Positions 16,202 to 25,045 of a stretch of DNA of 64,000 bases are shown here, piece after piece (position 1 is the first letter of the stretch; every line of letters starts with the position of its first letter). The notes under the pieces are model-generated. The model was not told the origin of the DNA, did not search any database, and saw only the letters and a list, made by a program, of their open reading frames with translations. The translations under genes were made by a program, and so were the position numbers. Where the stretch lies: the NCBI GenBank assembly GCA_958421945.1, contig CATZMZ010000001.1, positions 248,001 through 312,000 on the forward strand, written 5' to 3'. Source of the DNA: an uncultured Eubacteriales bacterium (GTDB lineage Bacteria; Bacillota; Clostridia; Christensenellales; Borkfalkiaceae).

Positions 16202-18295
16202 ATGGAAAAAATCACGGAAATCTTCGGCACTAAAGTTTTTGACGACAGAATTATGAAAGCAAGGCTTTCTGCAAAGGTTTATCAGTCGTTGAAAAAGACG
16301 ATAGACGAAGGCACGGAGCTGGATTTATCGGTGGCGAACGCCGTCGCGGACGCTATGAAAGAGTGGGCGATAGAAAACGGCGCAACGCACTTTACCCACT
16401 GGTTTCAGCCGCTTACGGGCATAACCGCCGAAAAACACGACAGCTTTATTTCTCCTGCGCCCGACGGCAGAGTAATAATGGAATTTTCGGGCAAAGAACT
16501 GATTAAAGGCGAGCCGGACGCGTCAAGCTTTCCCTCCGGCGGAATTCGCGCAACGTTCGAGGCGCGCGGCTATACAATGTGGGACCCGACCTCTTACGCG
16601 TTTATTAAAGATAAAAGCTTGTGTATTCCTACGGCGTTCTGTTCTTACGGCGGCGAAGCTCTCGACAAAAAGACGCCGTTGCTGCGTTCGATGGCTGCGC
16701 TTAACAAACAAGCGCTCCGAATCTTAAAACTTTTCGGCAATAACGGCGTTAAACGCGTTACCACCTCGGTCGGATCGGAACAGGAATACTTTTTGGTCGA
16801 TAAGGAAATGTTTGACAAGAGAAAGGATCTCGTTTATACGGGCAGAACGCTTTTCGGAGCAAAGCCGCCAAAAGGTCAGGAGATGGAGGACCATTATTTC
16901 GGCGTAATAAAGCCGAGAGTCGCGGCGTATATGGCGGAGCTTAACGAGGAGCTTTGGAAGCTCGGAATTCTCGCCAAAACCGAGCATAACGAGGTTGCGC
17001 CCGCGCAGCACGAGCTTGCGCCCATTTACACGACGACGAACGTTGCGACGGACCAGAACCAACTTACGATGGAGATAATGCAGAAAATCGCGTTAAAGCA
17101 CGGGCTGTGCTGCTTACTACACGAAAAACCTTTTGCGGGCGTAAACGGCAGCGGCAAGCATAACAACTGGTCGATGACGACCGATACGGGCGTAAACCTT
17201 TTATCGCCCGGCGAAACTCCGAGCGAAAACGCGCAGTTTTTGCTTTTCCTTTGCGCGGTTATAAAAGCGGTGGACGATTATCAGGATTTGTTAAGAATTT
17301 CGGTCGCAACGGCAGGCAACGATCACAGACTCGGCGCGAACGAAGCTCCGCCCGCAGTCGTTTCGATATTCCTCGGCGACGAACTTACCGCAATTCTCGA
17401 CGCTATCGAACAGGATAAGCCGTATAAGGGTACGGAAAAAACGACGATTAAGCTCGGCGTGGACGTTCTCCCGAGATTCTCGCGCGATACGACGGACAGG
17501 AACAGAACGTCGCCGTTCGCGTTCACGGGCAATAAGTTCGAATTTCGTATGCTCGGCTCGTCAAACAGTATTTCCTGCGCGAACATAATGCTTAACAGCG
17601 CGGTCGCGGAAAGTCTTAAAATTTACGCCGACAGGTTGGAAAAGGCTGAGAATTTCGAAACCGCGCTTCACGATATGATAAAAAAGACGATAAAGGACCA
17701 CAAGCGCATTCTGTTTAACGGCAACGGCTATGACGAAGCCTGGATAAAAGAAGCCGAAAAGCGCGGCTTATTAAACTATAAAACCACGCCCGATTGTATG
17801 CCGCACGTGCTTGACGAAAAGAACGTTAAAATGCTTACCGCGCATAAAGTCTTTACCGAAACCGAGCTTAAATCCCGTTGCGAAATTATGCTTGACAATT
17901 ATTGCAAAACGGTCGTAATCGAGGCTAACACCATGGCGTCTATGGCGAGAACGCAAATTCTCCCCGCGATAGAAGGGTACGTCGGCGAGCTTTCCCGAAC
18001 GGCTGAAAACAAAGCTAAGGTTTTTGCGGGCGCGTCGTTAGAATACGAAAAATCGACGGTGGAAAAACTCTCGGCGTTGTGCTACGGAATTATGGAAAAA
18101 ACGGACGAGGTTGAAAGAGAGCTTATTTCGCTTAAAACGGCGGACGGCGTTATTGCAGAAAGCTACGAAATCCGGGATAAGCTGTTGCCGTTGATGGCGG
18201 AGCTTCGCGCGGCGGCGGACGTTGCCGAAACCCTGACTTCGTCAAAGTACTGGCCGTTCCCGACCTACGGCGATTTGTTGTTCGGGGTAAAATAA
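16202..18295 (+). CDS. glnN: Glutamine synthetase, type III
   Basis: A second, unrelated-looking glutamine synthetase of the large GSIII class (697 residues, usual length 690-730), acting as a dodecamer in the cytoplasm. Characteristic stretches are HFTHWFQPLTG, SFPSGGIRATFEARGYT, KTEHNEVAPAQHELAP, NGSGKHNNWSM and GNDHRLGANEAPPAV. Start supported by AAGGAG eight bases before the ATG. It is driven by a perfect consensus promoter through an attenuator, divergent from the GS/GOGAT operon; the shared RNA signal suggests joint control by the ANTAR protein. It stands alone: asnB follows after 30 bp on the same strand and may be co-transcribed. Confidence 0.93.
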   Translation: MEKITEIFGTKVFDDRIMKARLSAKVYQSLKKTIDEGTELDLSVANAVADAMKEWAIENGATHFTHWFQPLTGITAEKHDSFISPAPDGRVIMEFSGKELIKGEPDASSFPSGGIRATFEARGYTMWDPTSYAFIKDKSLCIPTAFCSYGGEALDKKTPLLRSMAALNKQALRILKLFGNNGVKRVTTSVGSEQEYFLVDKEMFDKRKDLVYTGRTLFGAKPPKGQEMEDHYFGVIKPRVAAYMAELNEELWKLGILAKTEHNEVAPAQHELAPIYTTTNVATDQNQLTMEIMQKIALKHGLCCLLHEKPFAGVNGSGKHNNWSMTTDTGVNLLSPGETPSENAQFLLFLCAVIKAVDDYQDLLRISVATAGNDHRLGANEAPPAVVSIFLGDELTAILDAIEQDKPYKGTEKTTIKLGVDVLPRFSRDTTDRNRTSPFAFTGNKFEFRMLGSSNSISCANIMLNSAVAESLKIYADRLEKAENFETALHDMIKKTIKDHKRILFNGNGYDEAWIKEAEKRGLLNYKTTPDCMPHVLDEKNVKMLTAHKVFTETELKSRCEIMLDNYCKTVVIEANTMASMARTQILPAIEGYVGELSRTAENKAKVFAGASLEYEKSTVEKLSALCYGIMEKTDEVERELISLKTADGVIAESYEIRDKLLPLMAELRAAADVAETLTSSKYWPFPTYGDLLFGVK

Positions 18296-18325
18296 AGTTA
18301 TTCTGTGTTAAAAAGGTGATTTACT

Positions 18326-19903
18326 ATGTGCGGAATTATGGGGTATTGCGGAAAATACGACGAAAAAACTTTTAAAAAAGGGTTCGGCAAAACTTTGTCG
18401 CGCGGGCCCGATATGACGAGGACGGTTAAGGTCGGAAAGGGCGTTTTCGGTTTTCACCGCTTGTCGATTATGGGGTTAAACGAAAAGGGCATGCAGCCTT
18501 TCTGCCTTGACGGCAGCTATTCTATAACGAACGGCGAAATTTACAACTTTAAGCCGCTTAAAGCCGAGCTTGTTAAAAAGGGTTATAATTTTGAAAGCGA
18601 AAGCGACTGCGAGATTATTTTGCCGCTTTATAAAGAGTACGGTGTTGAAATGTTTAAGCTGTTGGACGCGGAATTCGCGTGCGTTATTTACGACGCCGAA
18701 TCGGACGAGTTCATTGCCGCGCGCGACCCCGTCGGTATTCGTCCGCTTTATTACGGTTACGATAAAAACGGCGTTATCGTGTTCGCGAGCGAACCGAAAA
18801 ACCTCGTGGGGTGCGTCGATAAAATTTTGCCTTTTCCGACGGGGCATTACTATAAGGACGGCAAGTTTTATTGCTATAACGATATCGCGAAAAGACAAAA
18901 ATATTCCGCCGACGGCATAGACGAGGTTTGCAAAAACATAAAAGAAAAGCTTATCGCCGGTGTTAAAAAGCGGCTGGTTGCCGATGCGAAAGTCGGGTTT
19001 TTGCTTTCGGGCGGACTTGACAGTTCTCTGGTGTGCGCCATAGCGCAAAAAGAAAGCAAAACGCCTATAAAAACCTTCGCTATCGGTATGGTCGGCGACG
19101 CTATCGACTTAAAATACGCGAAGCAGGTTGCCGATTATATAGGCAGCGAACATACCGAATTTTATATGACGAAGGAACAGGTTTTGTCCTCGCTCGAAGA
19201 GGTCGTGTATATTCTCGGCACGTTTGACATAACGACTATCCGCGCAAGCATGGGCATGTATCTGCTTTGTAAGGCGATTCACGAAAACACCGATATCCGC
19301 GTACTTTTAACGGGTGAGATTTCCGACGAGCTGTTCGGGTATAAATACACCGATTTCGCGCCGAACGCCGAAGAATTCCAGAAGGAAAGCGAAAAGCGGA
19401 TAAGGGAGCTTCATATGTACGACGTTCTCCGTGCGGACAGGTGCATTTCGGCAAACTCGCTGGAAGCGCGCGTGCCTTTCGGCGATCTTGATTTCGTTAA
19501 ATACGTTTTATCAGTCAATCCGGAGCTTAAAATTAACAAGTACGGCAAGGGCAAGTACCTTTTAAGAAAAGCTTTCGAGGGCGATTATCTGCCTCACGAT
19601 ATTCTGTACCGCGAAAAGGCGGCGTTTTCGGACGCGGTCGGTCATTCCATGGTGGATTACTTAAAGGAATACGCGGAAACTCTTTACACGGACGAGGAGT
19701 TTAACGAAAAACGATTAAAATACGCGCACGCAACGCCTTTTACCAAGGAATCGCTTTTGTATCGCGAATTATTTGAAAAGTATTATAGGGGACAAAGTCA
19801 AATGATTGTCGATTTCTGGATGCCGAACAAGGCGTGGCAGGGCTGTAACGTTTCAGACCCTTCCGCAAGGGTGCTTTCAAACTACGGCGCAAGCGGAAAA
19901 TAA
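18326..19903 (+). CDS. asnB: Asparagine synthase, glutamine-hydrolysing
   Basis: Forms asparagine from aspartate, glutamine and ATP. Cys2 after the initiator Met (MCGIMGY) is the amidotransferase nucleophile; the glutaminase domain fills about residues 1-190 with NGEIYNF and the class II folds. The synthetase domain begins with the pyrophosphate loop LSGGLDSSLV near residue 230 and contains LLTGEISDELFGYKY. At 525 residues it is of AsnB length. It lies 30 bp behind glnN, extending the theme of amide nitrogen. AAGGTG precedes the ATG. Confidence 0.92.
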   Translation: MCGIMGYCGKYDEKTFKKGFGKTLSRGPDMTRTVKVGKGVFGFHRLSIMGLNEKGMQPFCLDGSYSITNGEIYNFKPLKAELVKKGYNFESESDCEIILPLYKEYGVEMFKLLDAEFACVIYDAESDEFIAARDPVGIRPLYYGYDKNGVIVFASEPKNLVGCVDKILPFPTGHYYKDGKFYCYNDIAKRQKYSADGIDEVCKNIKEKLIAGVKKRLVADAKVGFLLSGGLDSSLVCAIAQKESKTPIKTFAIGMVGDAIDLKYAKQVADYIGSEHTEFYMTKEQVLSSLEEVVYILGTFDITTIRASMGMYLLCKAIHENTDIRVLLTGEISDELFGYKYTDFAPNAEEFQKESEKRIRELHMYDVLRADRCISANSLEARVPFGDLDFVKYVLSVNPELKINKYGKGKYLLRKAFEGDYLPHDILYREKAAFSDAVGHSMVDYLKEYAETLYTDEEFNEKRLKYAHATPFTKESLLYRELFEKYYRGQSQMIVDFWMPNKAWQGCNVSDPSARVLSNYGASGK

Positions 19904-19941
19904 AGCGGAAAAAACGGATAAAGCGGAAAAAATCGGCGACT

Positions 19942-19970
19942 GCGGCGTCGGGGTAACGCCCCGACGCCGC
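19942..19970 (+). promoter_or_regulatory. Perfect 12-bp GC hairpin in pyrG leader
   Basis: GCGGCGTCGGGG (19942-19953) pairs exactly with CCCCGACGCCGC (19959-19970) around TAACG. No U-run follows, so it is not a standard terminator. It lies 31 bases before the pyrG start and could be a barrier for processing or an element of CTP-dependent control, which is known for pyrG leaders of Gram-positive bacteria; that link is a guess. Confidence 0.5.
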
Positions 19971-20001
19971 CCGATAAGATTAAAAGGAGATAAGATAAAA
20001 T

Positions 20002-21609
20002 ATGGCAAAATACATTTTCGTGACGGGCGGCGTCGTTTCGGGACTCGGCAAAGGAATAACCGCAGCGTCGCTCGGAAGGCTGTTAAAAGCAAGGGGGCTT
20101 AAAGTCGCGGCGCAAAAGTTAGACCCGTACATAAACGTCGACCCGGGGACGATGAGTCCTTATCAGCACGGCGAGGTTTACGTTACCGAGGACGGCGCGG
20201 AAACCGACCTCGATTTGGGACATTACGAGCGGTTTATCGACGAGGACTTAAACAAATATTCTAATCTTACCACGGGCAAGGTGTACTGGTCGGTGTTAAA
20301 CAAGGAAAGAAAGGGCGAATATCTCGGACATACCGTTCAGGTGATACCGCATATTACCAACGAGATTAAGGAATTCGTTTATTCGGTCGGCAACCACACC
20401 GACGCGGACGTCGTTATAACCGAGATAGGCGGCACTATCGGCGATATGGAATCGCAACCGTTTTTAGAGGCGGCAAGACAAATTTCTTTGGAGGCGGGCA
20501 GGGATAATTGCCTGTTTATCCACGTTACGCTCGTGCCGTTTATAAAGGGTTCGGACGAGCATAAGTCCAAGCCGACCCAACATTCGGTTAAGGAATTGCA
20601 GGGCATGGGAATTAAACCCGACGTGATAGTTCTCCGTGCCGACGAGCCTTTGGAAAAAGAGATTTTCGATAAAATTTCGCTGTTTTGCAACGTGCCTAAG
20701 GACTGCGTAATAGAAAACACCACCTTGCCTAACCTTTACGAAGCCCCGCTTATGCTCGAAAAACAGGGTTTTTCTTCCGTCGTTTGCAGACAGCTGGGAT
20801 TAAAAACGAAACACCCCGACCTCGCCGAATGGATAGAGTTGGTAAACAGAATAAGAACGAGAAATAAAATCGTCAACGTCGCGCTCGTCGGTAAATACGT
20901 TAAACTTCACGACGCGTACCTGTCCGTTGCGGAAGCCCTTAATCACGCGGGGTACGTTTACGGCGCGCGGATAAATATTATCTGGGTAGATTCCGAAAGT
21001 TTAACGGAAGAAAACGTTGCCGACGCGCTTAAAGCCGCGGACGGAATAATCGTTCCCGGCGGATTCGGCGGCAGGGGAATAGAAGGCATGATTGCCGCCG
21101 TAAAATTCGCACGCGAAAACGGCGTTCCGTTTTTCGGGATATGCCTCGGTATGCAGATAGCGGTTATCGAGTTCGCAAGAAACGTTTTGGGTTATAATGA
21201 CGCAAATTCAAGGGAGTTTGACGAGAGCTGTAAGCATAAAGTTATCGATTTTATGCAGGGGCAAAGCGAAAAAATAAACAAAGGCGGCACGCTGCGGCTA
21301 GGCGCTTATCCGTGCGTTATTAAAAAGGGAACGACGATGGAAAGGCTTTACGGCAAAGCGGAAATCTCCGAACGCCACCGCCATCGGTACGAATTCAATA
21401 ACGATTATAAAGAAGAATTCGTTAAAGGCGGCTTAACGATAGGCGGCGTTTCTCCCGACGGAAAGTTAGTCGAAACGGTAGAATTATCCGACCGTCCGTT
21501 TTACGTCGGCGTGCAATTTCATCCCGAATTCAAGTCAAGACCGAACAAAGCGCACCCGTTATTTAAGGGATTTATACAATCGTCGCTCGAAAAAAAAGAA
21601 AAATCGTAA
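20002..21609 (+). CDS. pyrG: CTP synthase
   Basis: Aminates UTP to CTP with ATP and glutamine, the last step of pyrimidine nucleotide synthesis. The 535-residue protein has the N-terminal synthetase domain with GGVVSGLGKGITAASLG and a C-terminal class I glutaminase domain with the nucleophile Cys in FGICLGMQ, and VQFHPEF supplying the His/Glu pair. AAAGGAG lies about ten bases before the ATG. It closes the run of glutamine-using enzymes that begins at glnN. A convergent terminator follows. Confidence 0.95.
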   Translation: MAKYIFVTGGVVSGLGKGITAASLGRLLKARGLKVAAQKLDPYINVDPGTMSPYQHGEVYVTEDGAETDLDLGHYERFIDEDLNKYSNLTTGKVYWSVLNKERKGEYLGHTVQVIPHITNEIKEFVYSVGNHTDADVVITEIGGTIGDMESQPFLEAARQISLEAGRDNCLFIHVTLVPFIKGSDEHKSKPTQHSVKELQGMGIKPDVIVLRADEPLEKEIFDKISLFCNVPKDCVIENTTLPNLYEAPLMLEKQGFSSVVCRQLGLKTKHPDLAEWIELVNRIRTRNKIVNVALVGKYVKLHDAYLSVAEALNHAGYVYGARINIIWVDSESLTEENVADALKAADGIIVPGGFGGRGIEGMIAAVKFARENGVPFFGICLGMQIAVIEFARNVLGYNDANSREFDESCKHKVIDFMQGQSEKINKGGTLRLGAYPCVIKKGTTMERLYGKAEISERHRHRYEFNNDYKEEFVKGGLTIGGVSPDGKLVETVELSDRPFYVGVQFHPEFKSRPNKAHPLFKGFIQSSLEKKEKS

Positions 21610-21611
21610 AA

Positions 21612-21643
21612 AAATATCCTCGCTCGTATAAAGGAGGATATTT
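21612..21643. terminator. Bidirectional terminator between pyrG and nagA
   Basis: AAATATCCTC (21612-21621) pairs with GAGGATATTT (21634-21643), 10 perfect pairs. On the minus strand it is followed by eight U, so it is strongest for nagA; on the plus strand only UUUA follows. Confidence 0.75.
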
Positions 21644-21704
21644 AAAACTCTGTTTATCGCCCTGAACGAACGAGGCAACCGTCCGTTTCGTTCGTAATTG
21701 ATGG

Positions 21705-22901
21705 TTAGTGGATGTTCCGATAGGTGATTTTGCCGCGGGTTATCGTCGTTTCTACGGCAAATTCACACGTTAATACGCAAAAATCCGCGTCTTTGCCCGC
21801 TTTTATCGAGCCTTTCCTGTCAAATACGCCCAAATGCTTCGCGGGGTTCGCCGTCGCGTAGTTTACCGCTTGCGTAAACGGGACGTCCAGCTTTAATACC
21901 AGATTTTTCAGCGCGTCGTTCATCTTTAACGTGCTGCCCGCAAGCGCGCCGTTTTCAAGCCGTGCCTCTCCGTTCTTTACTATTACCTTTTGTCCGCCGA
22001 TTTCGCTTTCGCCGTCGGGCAGGTTTTTCGCGCGCATAGAATCGGTTATAAGTATCAGCTTGTCTTTCGGCTTGTTTTTAACGAGCAGCTTAATCGCGGG
22101 GGCGGATAGGTGAATCAGGTCGCATATAGCTTCCGCGTACAATTCGTCCTCTAAAAGCGCGCTTCCAGCAACGCCGATTTCTCTATGATGAATTCCGCGC
22201 TGCGCGTTAAACGTATGCGTAACGCAGTCTAAACCGTTTTGTATTGCGGCTTTAATATCGTTATAGCCCGCGTCGGAATGCCCCGCGCTCGGGTGGACGC
22301 CTTTCGCCGTAAGCGCGCGCAAAAGTTCGTCCGCGCTGTGCTCCTCGGGGGCAAGGGTCACGAGTTTCACGCTGTTTCCGCTCGCCGCGAAATATTCGTC
22401 GAAAACCTGCGGCTTCGGGTCGGAAAGGTATTTAAGCGGTTGCGCGCCGATATGCTTTTCGGAAATAAACGGACCTTCTAAATGCACGCCTAAAATTTCC
22501 GCGCCGCCGTCGAAGCTTTCGCCGCCACAGCAGTCGTCACGGCCATTAGGCTGTTTAGCCATATCCATATAGGTTTTAATAGCCGAAAGGGCTTTAAGTA
22601 TATTATCGCGGCTTTGCGTCATAGTGGTTGCAAGGAAAGAAGTAGTGCCTTCTCTTGCGAGAGCTTTGGAAACGACGGACAGAGCGTCAACCGTGCCGTC
22701 CATAACGTCGACGCCGTCCGCGCCGTGGATATGTTCGTCGATAAACCCCGGCAAAACGATATCCCCGTCACGATAGGGAAAAGGCTCGGTAATATCGAGC
22801 TTCGTTCCGATTTCCTTTATAACGCCGTTTTCGACCGCTATATCGCAGTTAATAACGCCTTTCCCGTCCACGTATGCCAAAACGTTTTTAAAACCTTTCA
22901 T
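21705..22901 (-). CDS. nagA: N-acetylglucosamine-6-phosphate deacetylase
   Basis: Removes acetate from GlcNAc-6-phosphate in amino-sugar recycling. I start it at the ATG at 22901 (MKGFKNVLAY), which has GAGG before it and fits the family start; a 26-residue upstream extension is possible but unlikely. The 398 residues contain GFIDEHIHG, HLEGPFISEKHIGAQ with the metal-binding Glu, SAGHSDAGY and LITDSMRA with the catalytic Asp. No nagB lies beside it; the SIS protein at 47848 is not a close NagB. It probably forms its own unit ending at 21612. Confidence 0.92.
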   Translation of the reverse strand: MKGFKNVLAYVDGKGVINCDIAVENGVIKEIGTKLDITEPFPYRDGDIVLPGFIDEHIHGADGVDVMDGTVDALSVVSKALAREGTTSFLATTMTQSRDNILKALSAIKTYMDMAKQPNGRDDCCGGESFDGGAEILGVHLEGPFISEKHIGAQPLKYLSDPKPQVFDEYFAASGNSVKLVTLAPEEHSADELLRALTAKGVHPSAGHSDAGYNDIKAAIQNGLDCVTHTFNAQRGIHHREIGVAGSALLEDELYAEAICDLIHLSAPAIKLLVKNKPKDKLILITDSMRAKNLPDGESEIGGQKVIVKNGEARLENGALAGSTLKMNDALKNLVLKLDVPFTQAVNYATANPAKHLGVFDRKGSIKAGKDADFCVLTCEFAVETTITRGKITYRNIH

Positions 22902-23007
22902 AATAACCTCGCGTAAAACATATTTTTTGCATAAACGCCTTATCGAAAGGATTGTAGCATTTTTGCGGAGAAAAGTCAAGGGCGTAAGAGCGGCTGATTA
23001 AAACCGA

Positions 23008-23385
23008 TTAAAATATGTTTTCGAGCGTAACCGCAAAAGTTTTGGGGATTTGCTCGGCAAGTTCTCTTAAAACCTCGATTTTAGAGAGTGCGTCCTCCCA
23101 TTTTTCGTCGCGAACGAGCTTAACCGATTCCGCAAGCCATAAATCTATTTCTTTGATTTCGTTGTGGGGAATAAAAATATGCAGATAGCGTTTTTTATCC
23201 AGCCAGTTTTTCTGAACGGCGTAAACGTCGTCTTCAACGGCGGTTTTGTCGTCAACCTTTTCGTAAAGCGTTTCCATAACGACGCTTAATTCTTCAAACT
23301 GCCGTTTGGTAAAGTCCGACTCGTAAACCGCAAGACAGCAAAGAAGCAACGCGACCACGATTGTGGAAATAAAAGTTTTTACCAT
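23008..23385 (-). CDS. DUF4363 family protein
   Basis: A 125-residue protein with one N-terminal hydrophobic segment (VKTFISTIVVALLLCCLAV), probably a membrane anchor or signal, followed by an alpha-helical domain outside the membrane with repeated Glu/Lys/Trp positions. This is the DUF4363 pattern. It begins one base after the DUF421 gene ends, and this gene pair is common in spore-forming Firmicutes, which suggests a joint function. That function is unknown. Confidence 0.75.
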   Translation of the reverse strand: MVKTFISTIVVALLLCCLAVYESDFTKRQFEELSVVMETLYEKVDDKTAVEDDVYAVQKNWLDKKRYLHIFIPHNEIKEIDLWLAESVKLVRDEKWEDALSKIEVLRELAEQIPKTFAVTLENIF

Positions 23386-23386
23386 T

Positions 23387-24073
23387 TTACCATTTAACCC
23401 CCTCTTTAAGCGGAAAGCTTAAAATTTTAAACTTTTCGCCCTTTTGCTTTAAGTAAACTCTGCCGTTTCCGTCCAGGGTCATAACCTCCGTGTTTTTTTC
23501 GCTTGCGCCGTTTCGTTTCAGGAATTCGGCAAGCTCGGGTTTTTCGACCTGTAAGGACGGAAGATTGCGGGTTACCGTTTTGCCTTCGTTTACGATAAGC
23601 ACGGGGAGGGAAGTTCCTTTTTGCCGCGGAGAGGACGATTCGAAAACGGAAAGCTTGCCGTTCGACTCGAAAATCGCGTAATCGGCGTCGTCAAGCGAAA
23701 AATAACCCGCCGCGCGCATGGCTTCGATCAAGTCCTCCACGTCCATATTGTTTTGTTTCAGTTCGAAAAAATCCACGCCGTTTTTATTTATAACCACGCT
23801 CGGCTTGCCCGAAATAACCCGCTTGGCAAAATCGCCGGAACGCTCGATTAAAGATAAAAGCTGATGCAGAATAAACAGCGTGAACACCGCCACGAGTCCG
23901 TAAATAAGCGGAATCGAAACGTCCGCCATAGGCACGCACGCAAGGTCGGCAATGATAAGCGTTACGATAAACTCGAACGGTTGCATCTCGCCGATTTGCC
24001 GCTTTCCCATAAGCCGCATTACGATTACCAGCGCGATAAAGGTTATAAGCGTTCTGATAAAAATTACCGTCAT
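23387..24073 (-). CDS. DUF421 (YetF-like) membrane protein
   Basis: Start placed at the ATG at 24073, giving MTVIFIRTLITFIALVIVMRLMGKRQIGEMQPFEF, the usual beginning of this family. A TTG at 24133 would add 20 residues but overlaps the opposite-strand folT promoter. Of 228 residues, the first 90 form three transmembrane helices with the conserved RLMGKRQIG and QPFEF; the rest is the cytoplasmic YetF domain with SLDDADYAIFESNGKLSV. No good ribosome site is seen for either start. It is translationally tied to the DUF4363 gene after it. Confidence 0.85.
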   Translation of the reverse strand: MTVIFIRTLITFIALVIVMRLMGKRQIGEMQPFEFIVTLIIADLACVPMADVSIPLIYGLVAVFTLFILHQLLSLIERSGDFAKRVISGKPSVVINKNGVDFFELKQNNMDVEDLIEAMRAAGYFSLDDADYAIFESNGKLSVFESSSPRQKGTSLPVLIVNEGKTVTRNLPSLQVEKPELAEFLKRNGASEKNTEVMTLDGNGRVYLKQKGEKFKILSFPLKEGVKW

Positions 24074-24126
24074 AACGATAGTGTGAAACGTTTTTTGAAA
24101 AATATGCCCGAAATTCGGTTCTGCAC

Positions 24127-24156
24127 TTGACAAGCCGCGGTACGACGTGTTATCAT
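24127..24156 (+). promoter_or_regulatory. Promoter of the folT riboswitch transcript
   Basis: TTGACA (24127-24132), an 18-base spacer and TATCAT (24151-24156), preceded by TGT as an extended -10. Transcription would start near 24163, exactly where the riboswitch begins. Confidence 0.75.
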
Positions 24157-24162
24157 AAACGC

Positions 24163-24261
24163 ATAGAGTAGCAAAGACGCGTTAAGTGTTGCAAAATGGG
24201 ATGTCGTTTGCAAACGAAAAGAAAACGTTTTATTCTTGCGGTGTCTTTGCGCGTCCGCTAT
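24163..24261 (+). promoter_or_regulatory. Tetrahydrofolate (THF) riboswitch upstream of folT
   Basis: The conserved blocks of the THF class are present in order and nearly letter-perfect: GAGTAG, GCGTTAAGTG, AATGGGATGTCG, ACGAA, GCGGTG and TCCGCT. Stem P1 is ATAG (24163-24166) with CTAT (24258-24261); P2 is CAAAGAC (24172-24178) with GTCTTTG (24243-24249); and TTGCAAA/TTTGCAA encloses the central loop at about 24189-24213. A GC-rich imperfect hairpin and a run of seven T (24280-24286) follow and probably form the terminator that THF binding favours. The controlled gene, a folate transporter, fits the ligand. Confidence 0.93.
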
Positions 24262-24366
24262 TATCGCGCGGGTGGCGTGTTTTTTTCGGGGCGTAACCCT
24301 GTTTTTACAACGCGTTTGCCGCAAAATTTTATCGGTCTCTCTTGTTTATTAAAGGAGACTTTTTTT

Positions 24367-25032
24367 ATGCAATTTCTTTTGTTAAAGACAGAGCCGTTCG
24401 ACTTTAAAGCCATTTTCGGCAACCTTTCGTCAAGATGGTATTATTACGTCGCGCTTGCGGTTGCGTTCGTCGCACTCGCCTTGTTTTTTATTTTTAAAAA
24501 GCAGCCGGAACGCAATAACCTTACCGGAACGCAAAAGCTCGTTTACACCGCGCTGTTTTCGGCGTTGGCGTTCACGGCGAACTATTTTACGATTAAACTA
24601 AGCGACGCGTTGCAGCTTTCGTTTATAGCGAGCGTGGGGTTTTTAAGCGGTTATCTTCTTGGCGGAGGTCTGGGTTTCGTCGCCTCGTTCGTGGGGGACT
24701 TGCTTTGCGGCATAGTCGCGCCGTTCGGCGCGTATAACCCTATTATCGGCATAGGTTCGGGTTTATGGGGATTTATTCCCGGCGTGATATTTACGTATTT
24801 TCGCGGTAACGACGTCGTTAAAACGCTCGTTTCGTTCGTGATTTCTTTTATCGTTTGCTCGTTCGCGGTGAACACGTGGGGGCTGTCGCTTATGTATTCC
24901 ATGAGCTTTTTAAGTCTGTTAAGTCTTTTGCCCTTTAAGCTTATCACCGTGTCGGTAAACGCCGTGCTGTGCGTCGCGCTTACAGCGGTGCTTCCTCGGG
25001 TTTTGCCGGAGGGTAAGTTTAATCTGCATTAA
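24367..25032 (+). CDS. folT: ECF transporter substrate-binding membrane subunit, folate type
   Basis: S component that captures folate at the membrane and works with a shared ECF energising module (EcfA, EcfA', EcfT, not in this window). The start at 24367 has AAGGAGAC before it, which rules out the longer upstream frame that runs through the riboswitch. The 221 residues have about six transmembrane helices; the stretch GFLSGYLLGGGLGFVASFVG, then IVAPFGAYNPIIGIG and GLWGFIPG, is typical of the folate family. Control by the THF riboswitch just upstream confirms the substrate. Confidence 0.9.
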   Translation: MQFLLLKTEPFDFKAIFGNLSSRWYYYVALAVAFVALALFFIFKKQPERNNLTGTQKLVYTALFSALAFTANYFTIKLSDALQLSFIASVGFLSGYLLGGGLGFVASFVGDLLCGIVAPFGAYNPIIGIGSGLWGFIPGVIFTYFRGNDVVKTLVSFVISFIVCSFAVNTWGLSLMYSMSFLSLLSLLPFKLITVSVNAVLCVALTAVLPRVLPEGKFNLH

Positions 25033-25045
25033 GCGGTTAAACTTT

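Noticed and set aside
24133..24366. Long N-terminal extensions for folT and for the DUF421 protein
   Set aside because: They run through the folT promoter and THF riboswitch; internal starts match the family beginnings.
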